From Flavobacterium sp. N502540 (GTDB lineage Bacteria; Bacteroidota; Bacteroidia; Flavobacteriales; Flavobacteriaceae): DNA of 64,000 nucleotides. Where the stretch lies: assembly GCF_025947365.1 (NCBI RefSeq), contig NZ_CP110012.1, positions 5,332,001-5,396,000 on the forward strand, given 5' to 3'. The notes below the pieces were generated by a model, which had not been told where the DNA came from, made no database searches, and saw only the letters and a program-made list of their open reading frames with translations. A program made the translations under genes and the position numbers. Shown here piece after piece: positions 36,782 through 47,000 of the stretch (position 1 is the first letter of the stretch; every line of letters begins with the position of its first letter).

Positions 36782-39700
36782 TTAATTTAAAAAATTCATC
36801 ACTTTGATTGATTTTTTATTTCCTGCGCTGTCTGTCACTACAACCACAAACAATTGTCTGGTAGAAAAACTATGATCGTGAAGTAAGACTTCTTTGTTAT
36901 TTAGAACATTTTTGTAATTTACTATTAATTGCCCGATCGTATTGAATACATCAACCTGAGCAATATCTTCACTATCATTTGTTACTGATAAAACATCATT
37001 TTTAAAATAAACTACCGTTTTACCATTAGGTTCAATTTTTTCTAATACCATTTTTTTACTTGCTGATTGCGAAGCGAAATACGCTGCATAAGCTTTAGAA
37101 AATTCAGATGAATTACCACAAGAAGATGCGTCCCAGTTGATTGACCAGGTCATAACTCCTCTCAAATCAGGATAAGGTCCACCTTTTAAAGTATAGGTTC
37201 TTCCCGGGAAAGTAGTTCCCTTCGTTAGATAATCGAACGCCTGAATTCCTTTTTCAGCAGTTAGATAACCTCCTCCCGCTGCAGAAGTGCATGCCGGAAG
37301 ACCAAACATTATTTTTGATTGCGGCAATGGTTGGAAATAAAATCCAGTAGTAGCTACATTAAACCCTTTCATAAGCATTTCTGACATTGAGGTAAGAAAA
37401 TTCGGTGTTGCTTGTGAATAAGCTACATTATCAAGTCCCAGTATTGATCCTGAGTTGTACAATTGTACCATTAAAAGATCTAGTTCTTTACGCAAATTGT
37501 AAATCACAGGAAGGAATGAGCCCGGTCTATTTCCGTAATTAGAATATCCTCCCTGTACATAGTAAGCTTCCGGAGCCGCGGTTAAAATAAATCCACTTCC
37601 ATAATTTGCTTTCAACTCTTTAAAAGCATCTACAACATTTTTTAATTTTGGATAAGCCGAAATTGACGCATAAGAAAAATCAGTTAATACTCCTGCACCG
37701 AAATCCATAGAAGTTCCTTCAAAATCAATATCAACTCCATCAAAATTATAATAATCAATAATTTCTTTTAATCCCTTTACAAAAACATCTTTCTGGGCAA
37801 CAGTATTCAGTTCTACATGACCATTTTGTCCTCCAATTGAAACAATAACCGGAATCCCTTTGTCTCTCAGAAATTTAATATCGTCCTTTAATAATTGAGG
37901 ATTAAAACTATTAACTCCGCCATACTTTTCCTTATTTATAACCAAAACCGGAGTGTAACCATCTCTGTTAACGGTTTCAATGAAAGCATACACTACTACA
38001 TTAAATTTCTTGTCTCCCAATTGATTGAAGTACAAGAAAGGTGCACTATCATTGTCCCATGCATGAGCATAACCCAAAATTACTTTTGCCGGTAACGGAT
38101 TGAAAGACGAACTAATGATACTAATGGATTGATTGAATGCTTTTACTCCGCCAGCATTGTCTGTTGCCGTTACTACGATTGCATAATTTTTATAGGTATT
38201 TGGTGTAAAAGTATAATTGTAAGCGGTTCCGGTTCCTTTTGTCATTGGAAACGAAACTCCGTCAATACTGATCGAAACACTTGCAACAGTACCATCGGTA
38301 TCGGTTACATTTACACTAACCGGAACGGGTTGAAATCCTGAAACCTGATTAATGGTTGTTGATGCTGGAGTAATCCACGCAATTTCCGGCAATACATTCG
38401 GGCAAGAAGCTCCTGAACATTGCAAATAGAATGCTTTTGTATTCTCGGCCGTAACACTATTGGATGCTGTTGCCGTTGCTTTTAAAGTATAGTTTTTATT
38501 AAAATCTGCCACAGCAGGTGTCCAGTTGGCCACATATTCTGTTCCTGTAGCGAGTGTTCCTGTAATATTTTGTCCGTTGATATTGAATATTACTGACGAA
38601 ATACTAACCGTTGGATCTGCAAAAGTCAAACTTGCATTTGCTTTAAGCTGAATTACTGTTCCCGGTACAATCGCTACAGTTGCCAATGACGGACTTGTTA
38701 TTGTAACCTGAGGGGCAACTGAACTTGAATTGAAGTTATAAACCTGAGGTGTTACTGGCATGGCAAAGCTAGCCAAATTAGTGGGAGAATACACAACATT
38801 ACTGTTTTCCCAAACATTCAATTTTAAACTTGCAACTGTAGTATATCCCGCTAAAGCCGAATTGTTATAACTAAAATTTCCTGAAGCATCCGTTGTTGCC
38901 ATGATACTTACATAACCGTGCGTACTATCTGTCCAAGGTAAAATCAATTCTACTTTTGCTCCTGCTATAGGAGTTGAACCACTTTTTACAGTTCCACTAA
39001 TTAAAGCTCCACCCGAAATATTTTGCGTGAAGTTCAATATTTTATTAGCACTAATTGCTGTATAAATGGTTGATCCCGGGCTAAAAGTTAATCCTGCTTT
39101 TGCTGCTGTAATAATATAGTCTAATCCCGCGACCAAATTGGCTATAACATAATTTCCTGAAGCATCTGAAACTGAAGTTAAAGTTGTAGTTCCTGAAGTT
39201 GCTGAAATAGTTACTCCGCCTACCGCTGTTGTTCCATTTAAGACTGTTCCGCTAACTGTATAATATACCGGCGTAGCTATTTGTGTAAAATTCAAAGTTT
39301 TATTGCTATTTATTGCACTATAAACTGTTGAAACCGGTGTAAAACTTAAACCTGATTTTGCAGCTGTTACGGTATAATTTGTTCCTGAAATCAAATTAGC
39401 AATACTATAATTTCCAGAAGCATCTGAAACTGAAGTTAAAGTTGTAGTTCCTGAAGTTGCCGAAATAGTTACTCCAGCTATCGCCGTTGTTCCGTTTAAA
39501 ACTGTTCCGCTAACTGTGTAATATATCGGCGCAACTATTTGCGTAAAATTCAATATTTTATTTGAATTTATTACAGCATAAACTGTTGAAACCGGTGTAA
39601 AACTCAAACCTGATTTTGCAGCTGTTACCGTATAATTTGCCCCTGAAACCAAATTAGCAATACTATAATTTCCAGAAGTATCTGAAACCGCGGTCAAAAC

Positions 39701-42700
39701 TGTTGTTCCGTCTGTAGCAGTCACCGTCACACCGGCAACCGGAGCTGTTCCGTTTAAAACTGTTCCGCTAACTGTATAAGTTGGTGTAACTACATTAGTA
39801 TTAAAATCGTATACTGTCGGATTTGTCGGAACCGCAAAGCTGGTCAAATTAGTTGGAGAATAAACAACATTATTGTTTTCCCAAGCATTCATTTTTAAAC
39901 TTGAAATAGTAGTATATCCTGCTAAAATGGTGTTGTCAAAACTATATTTCCCTTGTGCATCTGTAGTTGCAATTTTACTCATATACGGATGTGAATTATC
40001 TGTCCAAGGTAAAATTAATTCTACTTTTGCTCCCGAAACCGGAACAGAACCATTTTTAACTGTTCCGCTAATTTTGCTTACTCCAGCGACAATAACATCC
40101 TGACTGAAGTTTAATGTTTTGTTCGCTGTTAAATTGTTATATACTGTTGAAACCGGTGTAAAACTCAAACCTGATTTTGCAGCCGTCATTGTGTAATCAG
40201 CACCAGATGGCAAACTAATACTATATGTTCCGCTTGCATTAGAAACTCCTGTAAAAGTCCCTCCGGTTGAAGTCGCCGTTACTGTAACTCCCTGAATCGA
40301 AGTCGTTCCGTCAAGAACTGTTCCGCTAACTGTATAATATACCGGCGTGGCTACTTGGGTAAAATTCAAAGTTTTATTGCTATTTATTGCATTATAAACT
40401 GTTGAAACCGGTGTAAAACTTAAACCTGCTTTTGCAACTGTTACGGTATAATTTGCACCTGAAACCAAATTAGCAATACCATAATTTCCAGAAGTATCTG
40501 AAACCGCAGTCAAAACTGTTGTTACGTCTGTAGCGGTCACAGTTACACCAGAAACTGCAGTTGTTCCGTTTAACACTGTTCCACTTATTGTGTAATAGGT
40601 TGGATTTATAGCATTTGTGTTAAAATCATACGTTTTAGGGGCTGCCGGAATCGGAAAACTTGCCAGATCGGATGGTAAATAAGTAAGTCCCCCATTCTCC
40701 CAAGCATTTAATTTAAGACTTGTAACAGTCGTATATCCTGCCAAAACAGCATTATCAAAACTGTATTTTCCTTCTGCATTTGTTGTGGCATATTTAACCT
40801 GATAAGGGTGCGTGTTGTCTGTCCAGGGTAAAGTTAATTCTACTTTGGCTCCTGAAACTGCAACAGATCCTTTTTTGATTGTTCCACTAATTATAGGAAC
40901 AACTACACTTTGTCTCAAGTTTAATGTTTGGTTTGCCATTAAATTAGTATAAACCGTTGATGCCGGTGTATAACTGTAACCTGGTGAAGCGGCCGTTACC
41001 GTATAATCAGCACCAGATGGCAAACTAATACTATATGTTCCGCTTGCATTAGAAACTCCTGTAAAAGTGGCTCCTCCCGAAGTTGCAGAAACAACAACTC
41101 CTGAAACCGGTGTTGTACCGTCTAAAACTGTTCCGCTTGCCGTATAGAATATCTGAGTTCCCTGAATAGCTATTCCTGTTTGATTAGTTGTTACGTTAGC
41201 AAGATTAACCGGAGTAAAAGTATAAGATGTCTTTGCTGCAGTGACCTTGTAATTTTGACCTGAGGTCAAATTATTGAATGTAAAATTTCCTGTTGCAGAA
41301 GTTAAAGTTTGTAAAACCGCATTACTGTCATCACGCAATTCAACAGTTACGCTTGTTAATAAAGCTGTTCCGTTTTTTACTGATCCTGTGATGCTCACTG
41401 TTCCCAGTACAATACTTCCAAATGAAGTGTCAACCTGAGTTAATAGTGAATTTGGCACTGTACCTCTGGTATCTTGCGATATTTCCCAGATCATACCACC
41501 GGCAAGATTTCTGGATTTAATATACTGAACTTTTAAATCTATTGATTGTTTATCTTCATAGGTGATAAACTGTTTCAAAGTAGTATTGTACAAATAAGGA
41601 ACTTTAGTAGTGTTATCAAAATATCGTACCCAGCCTGCGGCTGCTGCGGCTGGCGTAACCAACATGGTGTTTGGATCCAGATAAGCATGTGAATTAGTAA
41701 CAGGATTCCCCACTAAATCACAAATTTCTATACTCCCGGATTTCTCACAAGCGGCTGGTGTATCCCAGGTTCCTGTCGGAGGTTGCGGATTTGTACATCC
41801 CGGAACTACATCCCTTGGTGCACTAACAAATAGTCCCGGTAAGCTAGGATTGTTTCCATTATTGGCTACATGCTCAAACTTTTTCCCGTAAAAAGGCAAT
41901 CCCATAATCAGTTTACTCGCCGGAAAACCAATTACATTCAGATACTGACTGGTTAGCTCATCTAATGATTCGGACTGGGCAGCACCGTATAGCGGATCGT
42001 TTGCATTTCCGCTGGCATACAATGGAGCATTGTAGCAGGTTTTATCATACCAGTTTCCTCCAAAATCATATCCAAAATAGGTAATGTAATCGCAATAGGT
42101 CGAAATATCTTCGGTCATTCCATATTGCGTTCTATTGTTTGGCCCTAAATACTGTATGGATGCATCCCGAACATTATTTCCCGCAGCAATAGTAATTAAT
42201 TTATTGGGCATGACCTGACGCATTGCTTTTAATAAATACACTAAGTTTTTATTGTCGTCCGGACTGTGTTTCTGTGCAGGAATCAGAGCTCCATTAATAA
42301 TTTCGGTACCGTCTGTTCCTCCTTTGACAGGATATTCCCAATCGATATCAAATCCGTCAATAAAAGGATAAGTAACAATGAAGTTTGCCATATCTGCAGC
42401 TAAAGCAGCTCTTGCCACCGGACTTGCGGCAATTGGAGAAAGATCCTGACCTTTGGTCCAGCCTCCGACAGAAATTAAAATTTTCAAATGCGGATACTTT
42501 TCTTTTAACTTCTTCAAATCATAAAAATTCCCTTTTACAGGAGCATCCCATGGGATTCCGCCTTCCATATGATCAAAATCAGCATAGGTATCCAAAGATT
42601 TTAACTTGGTGTTTTCAGGGTGAGCAGGATCAAAATCAGTCCCAAAAAAAGAATAATTCAAATGTGTCAACTTATTCCCGTCTATCTTGGGAACATTGAA

Positions 42701-42820
42701 ATCCCGGGCATAAATCGCCCACTGTGCATAATAGCCCACTACTTTCTTACCATGAGCGGGTTGAGCCAGCACAAGTAAAGGAAATAGCAGGAAAACGAGC
42801 AATCTGTAGTAATTTCTCAT
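36782..42820 (-). CDS. chiA: Multimodular chitinase 1 (two GH18 domains), ChiA-like
   Basis: 2012 residues, secreted. Signal peptide (1-19), N-terminal GH18 (about 24-465) with the catalytic motif 'DGFDIDWE' at 155-162. Then a middle of ten related beta-sandwich modules (about 475-1340): 'YTVSGTVLNGTTAVSGVTVTA'-like units and units with 'AKVELILPWTDN'. Next come Ig-like segments, a C-terminal GH18 (about 1580-1900) with 'DGVDIDFE' near 1694-1701, and a C-terminal region 'VFNTIGQLIVNYKNV' to 'SIKVMNFLN'. It resembles F. johnsoniae ChiA, a T9SS-secreted enzyme with two GH18 domains needed for chitin growth, whose C-terminus also lacks a standard type A or B signature. A paralogue lies 1.3 kb upstream. 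Confidence 0.93.
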   Translation of the reverse strand: MRNYYRLLVFLLFPLLVLAQPAHGKKVVGYYAQWAIYARDFNVPKIDGNKLTHLNYSFFGTDFDPAHPENTKLKSLDTYADFDHMEGGIPWDAPVKGNFYDLKKLKEKYPHLKILISVGGWTKGQDLSPIAASPVARAALAADMANFIVTYPFIDGFDIDWEYPVKGGTDGTEIINGALIPAQKHSPDDNKNLVYLLKAMRQVMPNKLITIAAGNNVRDASIQYLGPNNRTQYGMTEDISTYCDYITYFGYDFGGNWYDKTCYNAPLYASGNANDPLYGAAQSESLDELTSQYLNVIGFPASKLIMGLPFYGKKFEHVANNGNNPSLPGLFVSAPRDVVPGCTNPQPPTGTWDTPAACEKSGSIEICDLVGNPVTNSHAYLDPNTMLVTPAAAAAGWVRYFDNTTKVPYLYNTTLKQFITYEDKQSIDLKVQYIKSRNLAGGMIWEISQDTRGTVPNSLLTQVDTSFGSIVLGTVSITGSVKNGTALLTSVTVELRDDSNAVLQTLTSATGNFTFNNLTSGQNYKVTAAKTSYTFTPVNLANVTTNQTGIAIQGTQIFYTASGTVLDGTTPVSGVVVSATSGGATFTGVSNASGTYSISLPSGADYTVTAASPGYSYTPASTVYTNLMANQTLNLRQSVVVPIISGTIKKGSVAVSGAKVELTLPWTDNTHPYQVKYATTNAEGKYSFDNAVLAGYTTVTSLKLNAWENGGLTYLPSDLASFPIPAAPKTYDFNTNAINPTYYTISGTVLNGTTAVSGVTVTATDVTTVLTAVSDTSGNYGIANLVSGANYTVTVAKAGLSFTPVSTVYNAINSNKTLNFTQVATPVYYTVSGTVLDGTTSIQGVTVTATSTGGTFTGVSNASGTYSISLPSGADYTMTAAKSGLSFTPVSTVYNNLTANKTLNFSQDVIVAGVSKISGTVKNGSVPVSGAKVELILPWTDNSHPYMSKIATTDAQGKYSFDNTILAGYTTISSLKMNAWENNNVVYSPTNLTSFAVPTNPTVYDFNTNVVTPTYTVSGTVLNGTAPVAGVTVTATDGTTVLTAVSDTSGNYSIANLVSGANYTVTAAKSGLSFTPVSTVYAVINSNKILNFTQIVAPIYYTVSGTVLNGTTAIAGVTISATSGTTTLTSVSDASGNYSIANLISGTNYTVTAAKSGLSFTPVSTVYSAINSNKTLNFTQIATPVYYTVSGTVLNGTTAVGGVTISATSGTTTLTSVSDASGNYVIANLVAGLDYIITAAKAGLTFSPGSTIYTAISANKILNFTQNISGGALISGTVKSGSTPIAGAKVELILPWTDSTHGYVSIMATTDASGNFSYNNSALAGYTTVASLKLNVWENSNVVYSPTNLASFAMPVTPQVYNFNSSSVAPQVTITSPSLATVAIVPGTVIQLKANASLTFADPTVSISSVIFNINGQNITGTLATGTEYVANWTPAVADFNKNYTLKATATASNSVTAENTKAFYLQCSGASCPNVLPEIAWITPASTTINQVSGFQPVPVSVNVTDTDGTVASVSISIDGVSFPMTKGTGTAYNYTFTPNTYKNYAIVVTATDNAGGVKAFNQSISIISSSFNPLPAKVILGYAHAWDNDSAPFLYFNQLGDKKFNVVVYAFIETVNRDGYTPVLVINKEKYGGVNSFNPQLLKDDIKFLRDKGIPVIVSIGGQNGHVELNTVAQKDVFVKGLKEIIDYYNFDGVDIDFEGTSMDFGAGVLTDFSYASISAYPKLKNVVDAFKELKANYGSGFILTAAPEAYYVQGGYSNYGNRPGSFLPVIYNLRKELDLLMVQLYNSGSILGLDNVAYSQATPNFLTSMSEMLMKGFNVATTGFYFQPLPQSKIMFGLPACTSAAGGGYLTAEKGIQAFDYLTKGTTFPGRTYTLKGGPYPDLRGVMTWSINWDASSCGNSSEFSKAYAAYFASQSASKKMVLEKIEPNGKTVVYFKNDVLSVTNDSEDIAQVDVFNTIGQLIVNYKNVLNNKEVLLHDHSFSTRQLFVVVVTDSAGNKKSIKVMNFLN

Positions 42821-43406
42821 AGCTAAATATATTAATGGTTAAAAAAAAATCTGCAGTAATTCCTAATTAAAACTCTGAAAATGAATACGAAACTGGTGTT
42901 TAAATATGATAAGTGCTCCTAAAAAAAGATGGACTTAGTGCCAAATCAATACACCGAAATAGTTCTTTTTGATAAGAGAATACAGTTTAAAGCACACATA
43001 ATAAATTGGGGAACACTAATGCAAAAACTATTTATCGGTATCTTCTTATCTATTTTAAATTGCGATATAATTCTTTCAGGGGTCATGAATTACAAAGCAT
43101 AGTATAAAAAACTTAACCTTTTGGACAAAATTGAACAAAATTTAATTTTAGCATATAGAAGCATAAGTATAACATCCTAATAAAAAGGTAAAAGAGAAGT
43201 CTTGCCTGTAAATGCTTTAACATGGGGTTTAATTGTCTAAACGTCTTTTAAGTTTATAAAAACCATGTTTCTACCTGTTAAAAGATTACGACCAACGGCT
43301 AAAACTTATTTAAATTGAGCTCCAATCACATTTTAAAGTTTTTTTAGTTGCGAAATTTAATCTTCTCTCAAGAAAAGAAGCCTGTCAAAATGCGGTCTTT
43401 CGATTG
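42821..43406. other. Upstream region of chitinase gene 1
   Basis: About 586 bp between the XRE gene and chitinase 1. It must hold the promoter of chitinase 1. TCAATACACCG (42946-42956), 126 nt before the ATG, is also present before chitinase 2 (49162-49172). A 27-codon frame at 43019 on the plus strand is not convincing. Nothing else is recognised. Confidence 0.45.
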
Positions 43407-43763
43407 TTACGAATTATTCTTTATATCAAGTTTACTCCTTAAATAGCTTATCTCGGCTTTTAAGGTATCTATTTGTTCTTTGTAAAGTTCTCTTTCTTTA
43501 GCAAAGTGAGTTTTAAGTTCATTAATCTCCTCTTTGTTTGTTATCAAATTAGAACTGAACAATTTGTTCTCATGAAAATTAACGATATAATTCATGTGCA
43601 GATTTAAGGCTAAAGAAATTTTCTGTAATTTCTCAAAACTAATCTTTGTCTTACCTCTCTCCATATCTGAATAGGCAGCTTGTGACATCTCCAGCAAATC
43701 AGCTACGTATTGCTGAGAATATCCTTTAATAATCCTTATCTTTCTTACATTCTCCCCGATCAT
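43407..43763 (-). CDS. XRE-family helix-turn-helix regulator with coiled coil
   Basis: 118 residues. Cro/CI-type HTH (about 1-60): 'IGENVRKIRIIKGYSQQYVADLLEMSQAAYSDMERGKTKISFEKLQKISLAL' in pieces. The C-terminal 75-118 is a charged heptad-like helix ('EINELKTHFAKERELYKEQIDTLKAEISYLRSKL') that probably dimerises. It sits between the two chitinase genes on the same strand. It could regulate chitinase 1 or be a passenger of the duplication. Start ATG at 43763. Confidence 0.85.
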   Translation of the reverse strand: MIGENVRKIRIIKGYSQQYVADLLEMSQAAYSDMERGKTKISFEKLQKISLALNLHMNYIVNFHENKLFSSNLITNKEEINELKTHFAKERELYKEQIDTLKAEISYLRSKLDIKNNS

Positions 43764-44094
43764 TCTTTTTTTTTCAAAAGTAAGAAATTATTTACTTATT
43801 TTACAGAAAATTCTTAAATAAAAATGAATTAAATATCCGATAAAACTTATAAAATACAATCAAATATTATGATTTTAAGATTGATATATTATTTTGAAGA
43901 TGGACAAAAAAAACCCGACAATACAATTGTCGGGTTTATAATGCGCTTCCTTCAGGTGAAAACCAAATAACAAATCACCTCAATTTGCAGCATTTATTCG
44001 AAATAAAAATTAGATTAAAAAATAAATAACCAAACTCAATTTTAACCATTCCAATTTTTTATTTCTGTATTTTTCATTCTTCAATATTGTCCTT
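43764..44094. other. Gap between chitinase 2 and the XRE gene
   Basis: About 330 bp of AT-rich DNA. It holds the chitinase 2 terminator (43911-43937); the remainder should contain the XRE promoter, but no clear box is seen. Confidence 0.45.
43906..43937 (-). terminator. Terminator of chitinase gene 2
   Basis: AAACCCGACAAT, loop ACA, ATTGTCGGGTTT: a perfect 12-bp stem; on the minus strand it runs into a T run (43906-43913). Confidence 0.85.
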
Positions 44095-47000
44095 TTAGTT
44101 CAAAAAGTTCATTACTTTGAATGATTTTTTATTTCCTGCTTTATCCGTCACCACAACTAAAAATAATTGCTTAGTGGTAAAGCTGTAGTTATGAAGTACA
44201 ACTTCTTTGTTTTGATGAACATTTCTATGACTTACCAATGGTTGTCCAATAGTATTGAAAACTTCTACCTGAGCAATATCTTCAGAGTCAGTTGTCACTA
44301 ATAAAGCATCATTTTTAAAGTAAGCGATAGTTGTACTTTTCGTTTCGATTCCTTCAGGCAACGCTCTTGCGGCAGTCTGTCCTGCAAAATAAGCTGCATA
44401 CGCCTTAGACAATTCAGATGAATTACCACAAGAAGAAAAATCCCAGTTAACAGACCAAGTCATAAAACCTCTTAATAAAGGATAAGGTCCGCCTGGCTGC
44501 ATAGTGTATGTTCTTCCTGAAAAAGTGGTTCCGGTTCTTAAATAATGCATCGCACTAACTCCTTCTGCCGGTGTTATAAAACCACTACCTGCCGCACTTG
44601 GACAAGCTGGTAAAGCAATAAGGATTTTTGAAGGCGGTAAACCATCAAAACGCATTCCTGTTGTACCAATGTTGTACCCTTTTATCAACATATCGGTCAG
44701 GGCAGTTACCATATTTCCTCTCTTAGACGAACCATAATACTGACCGTCTAATCCGTTCTCTCCTCCTGTATTATACAATTGTACGGCTAACAAATCTAAT
44801 TCATTACGCAAGTTGTGAATAACTGGCAGGAAGGAACCAAAAGTATCATTATAGGTAGAATATCCTCCTTGTACATATTGTGTTTCCGGAGCGGCAGTTA
44901 ATATAAATTTAGGGCCATAGTGAGCTTTTAATTCTTTGAAAGCATCCACTACGTTTTTTAATCTTGGATAAGCTGAAATACCCGCATAAGAAATATCTCT
45001 TAAACCTCCTGCGCTAAAATTCATCGATCCGCCTTCAAAATCAATATCAACTCCATCAAATTGGTACTCGTCAATAATGGCTTTCAAACCATTAACAAAG
45101 ATATTCTTTTGAGTTACGTTCTCTAAAACAACATGACCATTTTGACCTCCGATAGAGACAATAACAGGAACCCCCGTATTTCTTAAAGATTTTATATCAT
45201 TTTTCAACAATTGCTTATCGAAAACACCATTGGTCAAATATCTGGCGTCATTTGTAGTCAATACCGGGGTATAACCATCACGGTTAACCGTTTCTACGAA
45301 GGCATAATCTACTACGTTAAATTTACTTCCCACTATTTGAGAGAAATATAAAAATGGAGCTCCAGTATTTTCCCAGGAATGAGCATACCCTAAAACAATT
45401 TTAGCTGGAAGTGGATTAAATACACGAATATCATTAGTAATATTGATATCATTGTTTAATGTAGCTACAGCCGCTTTATTATCGGTTGCTTTGATTACAA
45501 CCGGATAAAGTTGATGAGCAGCTGGCATGAAATTATACGTATAGGTATTATTTGTACCTGCTGTCATATTGAAAGTACTTCCATTGATTGTAATCGTAAC
45601 ACCTGAAACCGATCCGTCACTATCAACAGCCGTAACCGAAATTGGCACAATCTGGAAAGAAGGTTGGTTTATAGTAGTGTTCACCGGTGCATTCCAGGTA
45701 ATTACAGGCAATGAATTAGGGCAATTTGTCCCTGAACATTGTAACGCAAACGCTTTTGTATTTTCTGCAGTCGCACCGCTTGATGCAGTTACGGTTGCTT
45801 TTAATGTATAATTTTTATTGAAATCTGCTAAAACCGGCGTCCAGTTTGCTACGTATTCTGTTCCTGAAAGCGCTGCTGTAATATTTTGTCCGTTGATGTT
45901 GAACACCACTGACGAAATAGTTAAGCTGGCATCTACACTTGCAGTTGCTTTTAGCTGTATCGCAGTTCCCGGAGCAATAGCTACCGTTGCTGCTGAAGGT
46001 GCAGTAATGGTAACCTGAGGTGGTGTAACCGCATTTCTATTGAAATTATAAACCGTTGGTGTTGTTGGCATTGCAAAATTTGCGAGATTATTTGGGAAGT
46101 AACTTACTTCACCATTTTGCCAAGAATTTAATTTCAAACTTAAAACTTGCGCGTAACCCGCTGTAACTGTGTTGTCATAGCTAAAGTTCCCCTGAGCATC
46201 TGTTGTTGCCAAAACGCTTTTCCATGGATGCGTGTTATCAGTCCAAGGCACAATAAGTTCTACTTTTGCATTTGCAACCGGTGCTGTACCATTTTTAACC
46301 GTACCGCTAATCAGATTAGCACTTACCAAATTTTGCGTAAAGTCAAGAGTTTTGTTACCAGACTCTGTTGTCGAAACTGCTGAAACCGGAGCAAATGTCA
46401 GGTTCGTTTTAGCAACAGATACCTTATAATCTGATCCTGAAGTTAAACCTGCAAAAGAATAAGCTCCATTTCTATCTGTTGTCGCAGTTAAAACTGTCGT
46501 ACCTGAAACTGCCGAAACTACAGCTCCTGATACCGGAGTAGTTCCGTTTAGAACTTTTCCGCTCATTGCATAAGAGGACGTTCTTGCGGTAGCAGCAGTA
46601 TTGAAATTATAAACCGTAGGGGTTGCCGGAACAGCAAAACTGGTCAAATTATTTGGAAAATAATTAACGTCGTTATTTTGCCACGCATTCAATTTCAAAC
46701 TCGAAATGGTAGTATATCCGTCTACAACTGAATTGGCAAAGCTATAATTTCCTTGTGCATCTGTTGTTGCCAAAACACTTTTCCATCCGTGGGCATTATC
46801 AGTCCAGGGTAAAACGATTTCTACTTTAGCTCCTGCAACCGGAACTGTACCGTTTTTAACTGTACCGCTAATTTTACTGGTTCCAACGTTATACTCGGTT
46901 AAATTTAAAATTTTGTCGGCTATTAAATTGGTATAAACTGTTGAAGCCGGAGTATACGTTTTACCAGGAGCCGCAGCCGTTATGGTATAATTTCCTCCTG

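Noticed and set aside
36782..42820. Possible assembly duplication of one chitinase gene
   Set aside because: The two genes differ throughout at many positions and in module number, so they are real paralogues; an error inside the repeat modules cannot be fully excluded.
43019..43102. 27-codon plus-strand frame with a signal-peptide-like start upstream of chitinase 1
   Set aside because: Too short, no promoter or terminator around it, and AT-rich DNA gives such hydrophobic frames by chance.
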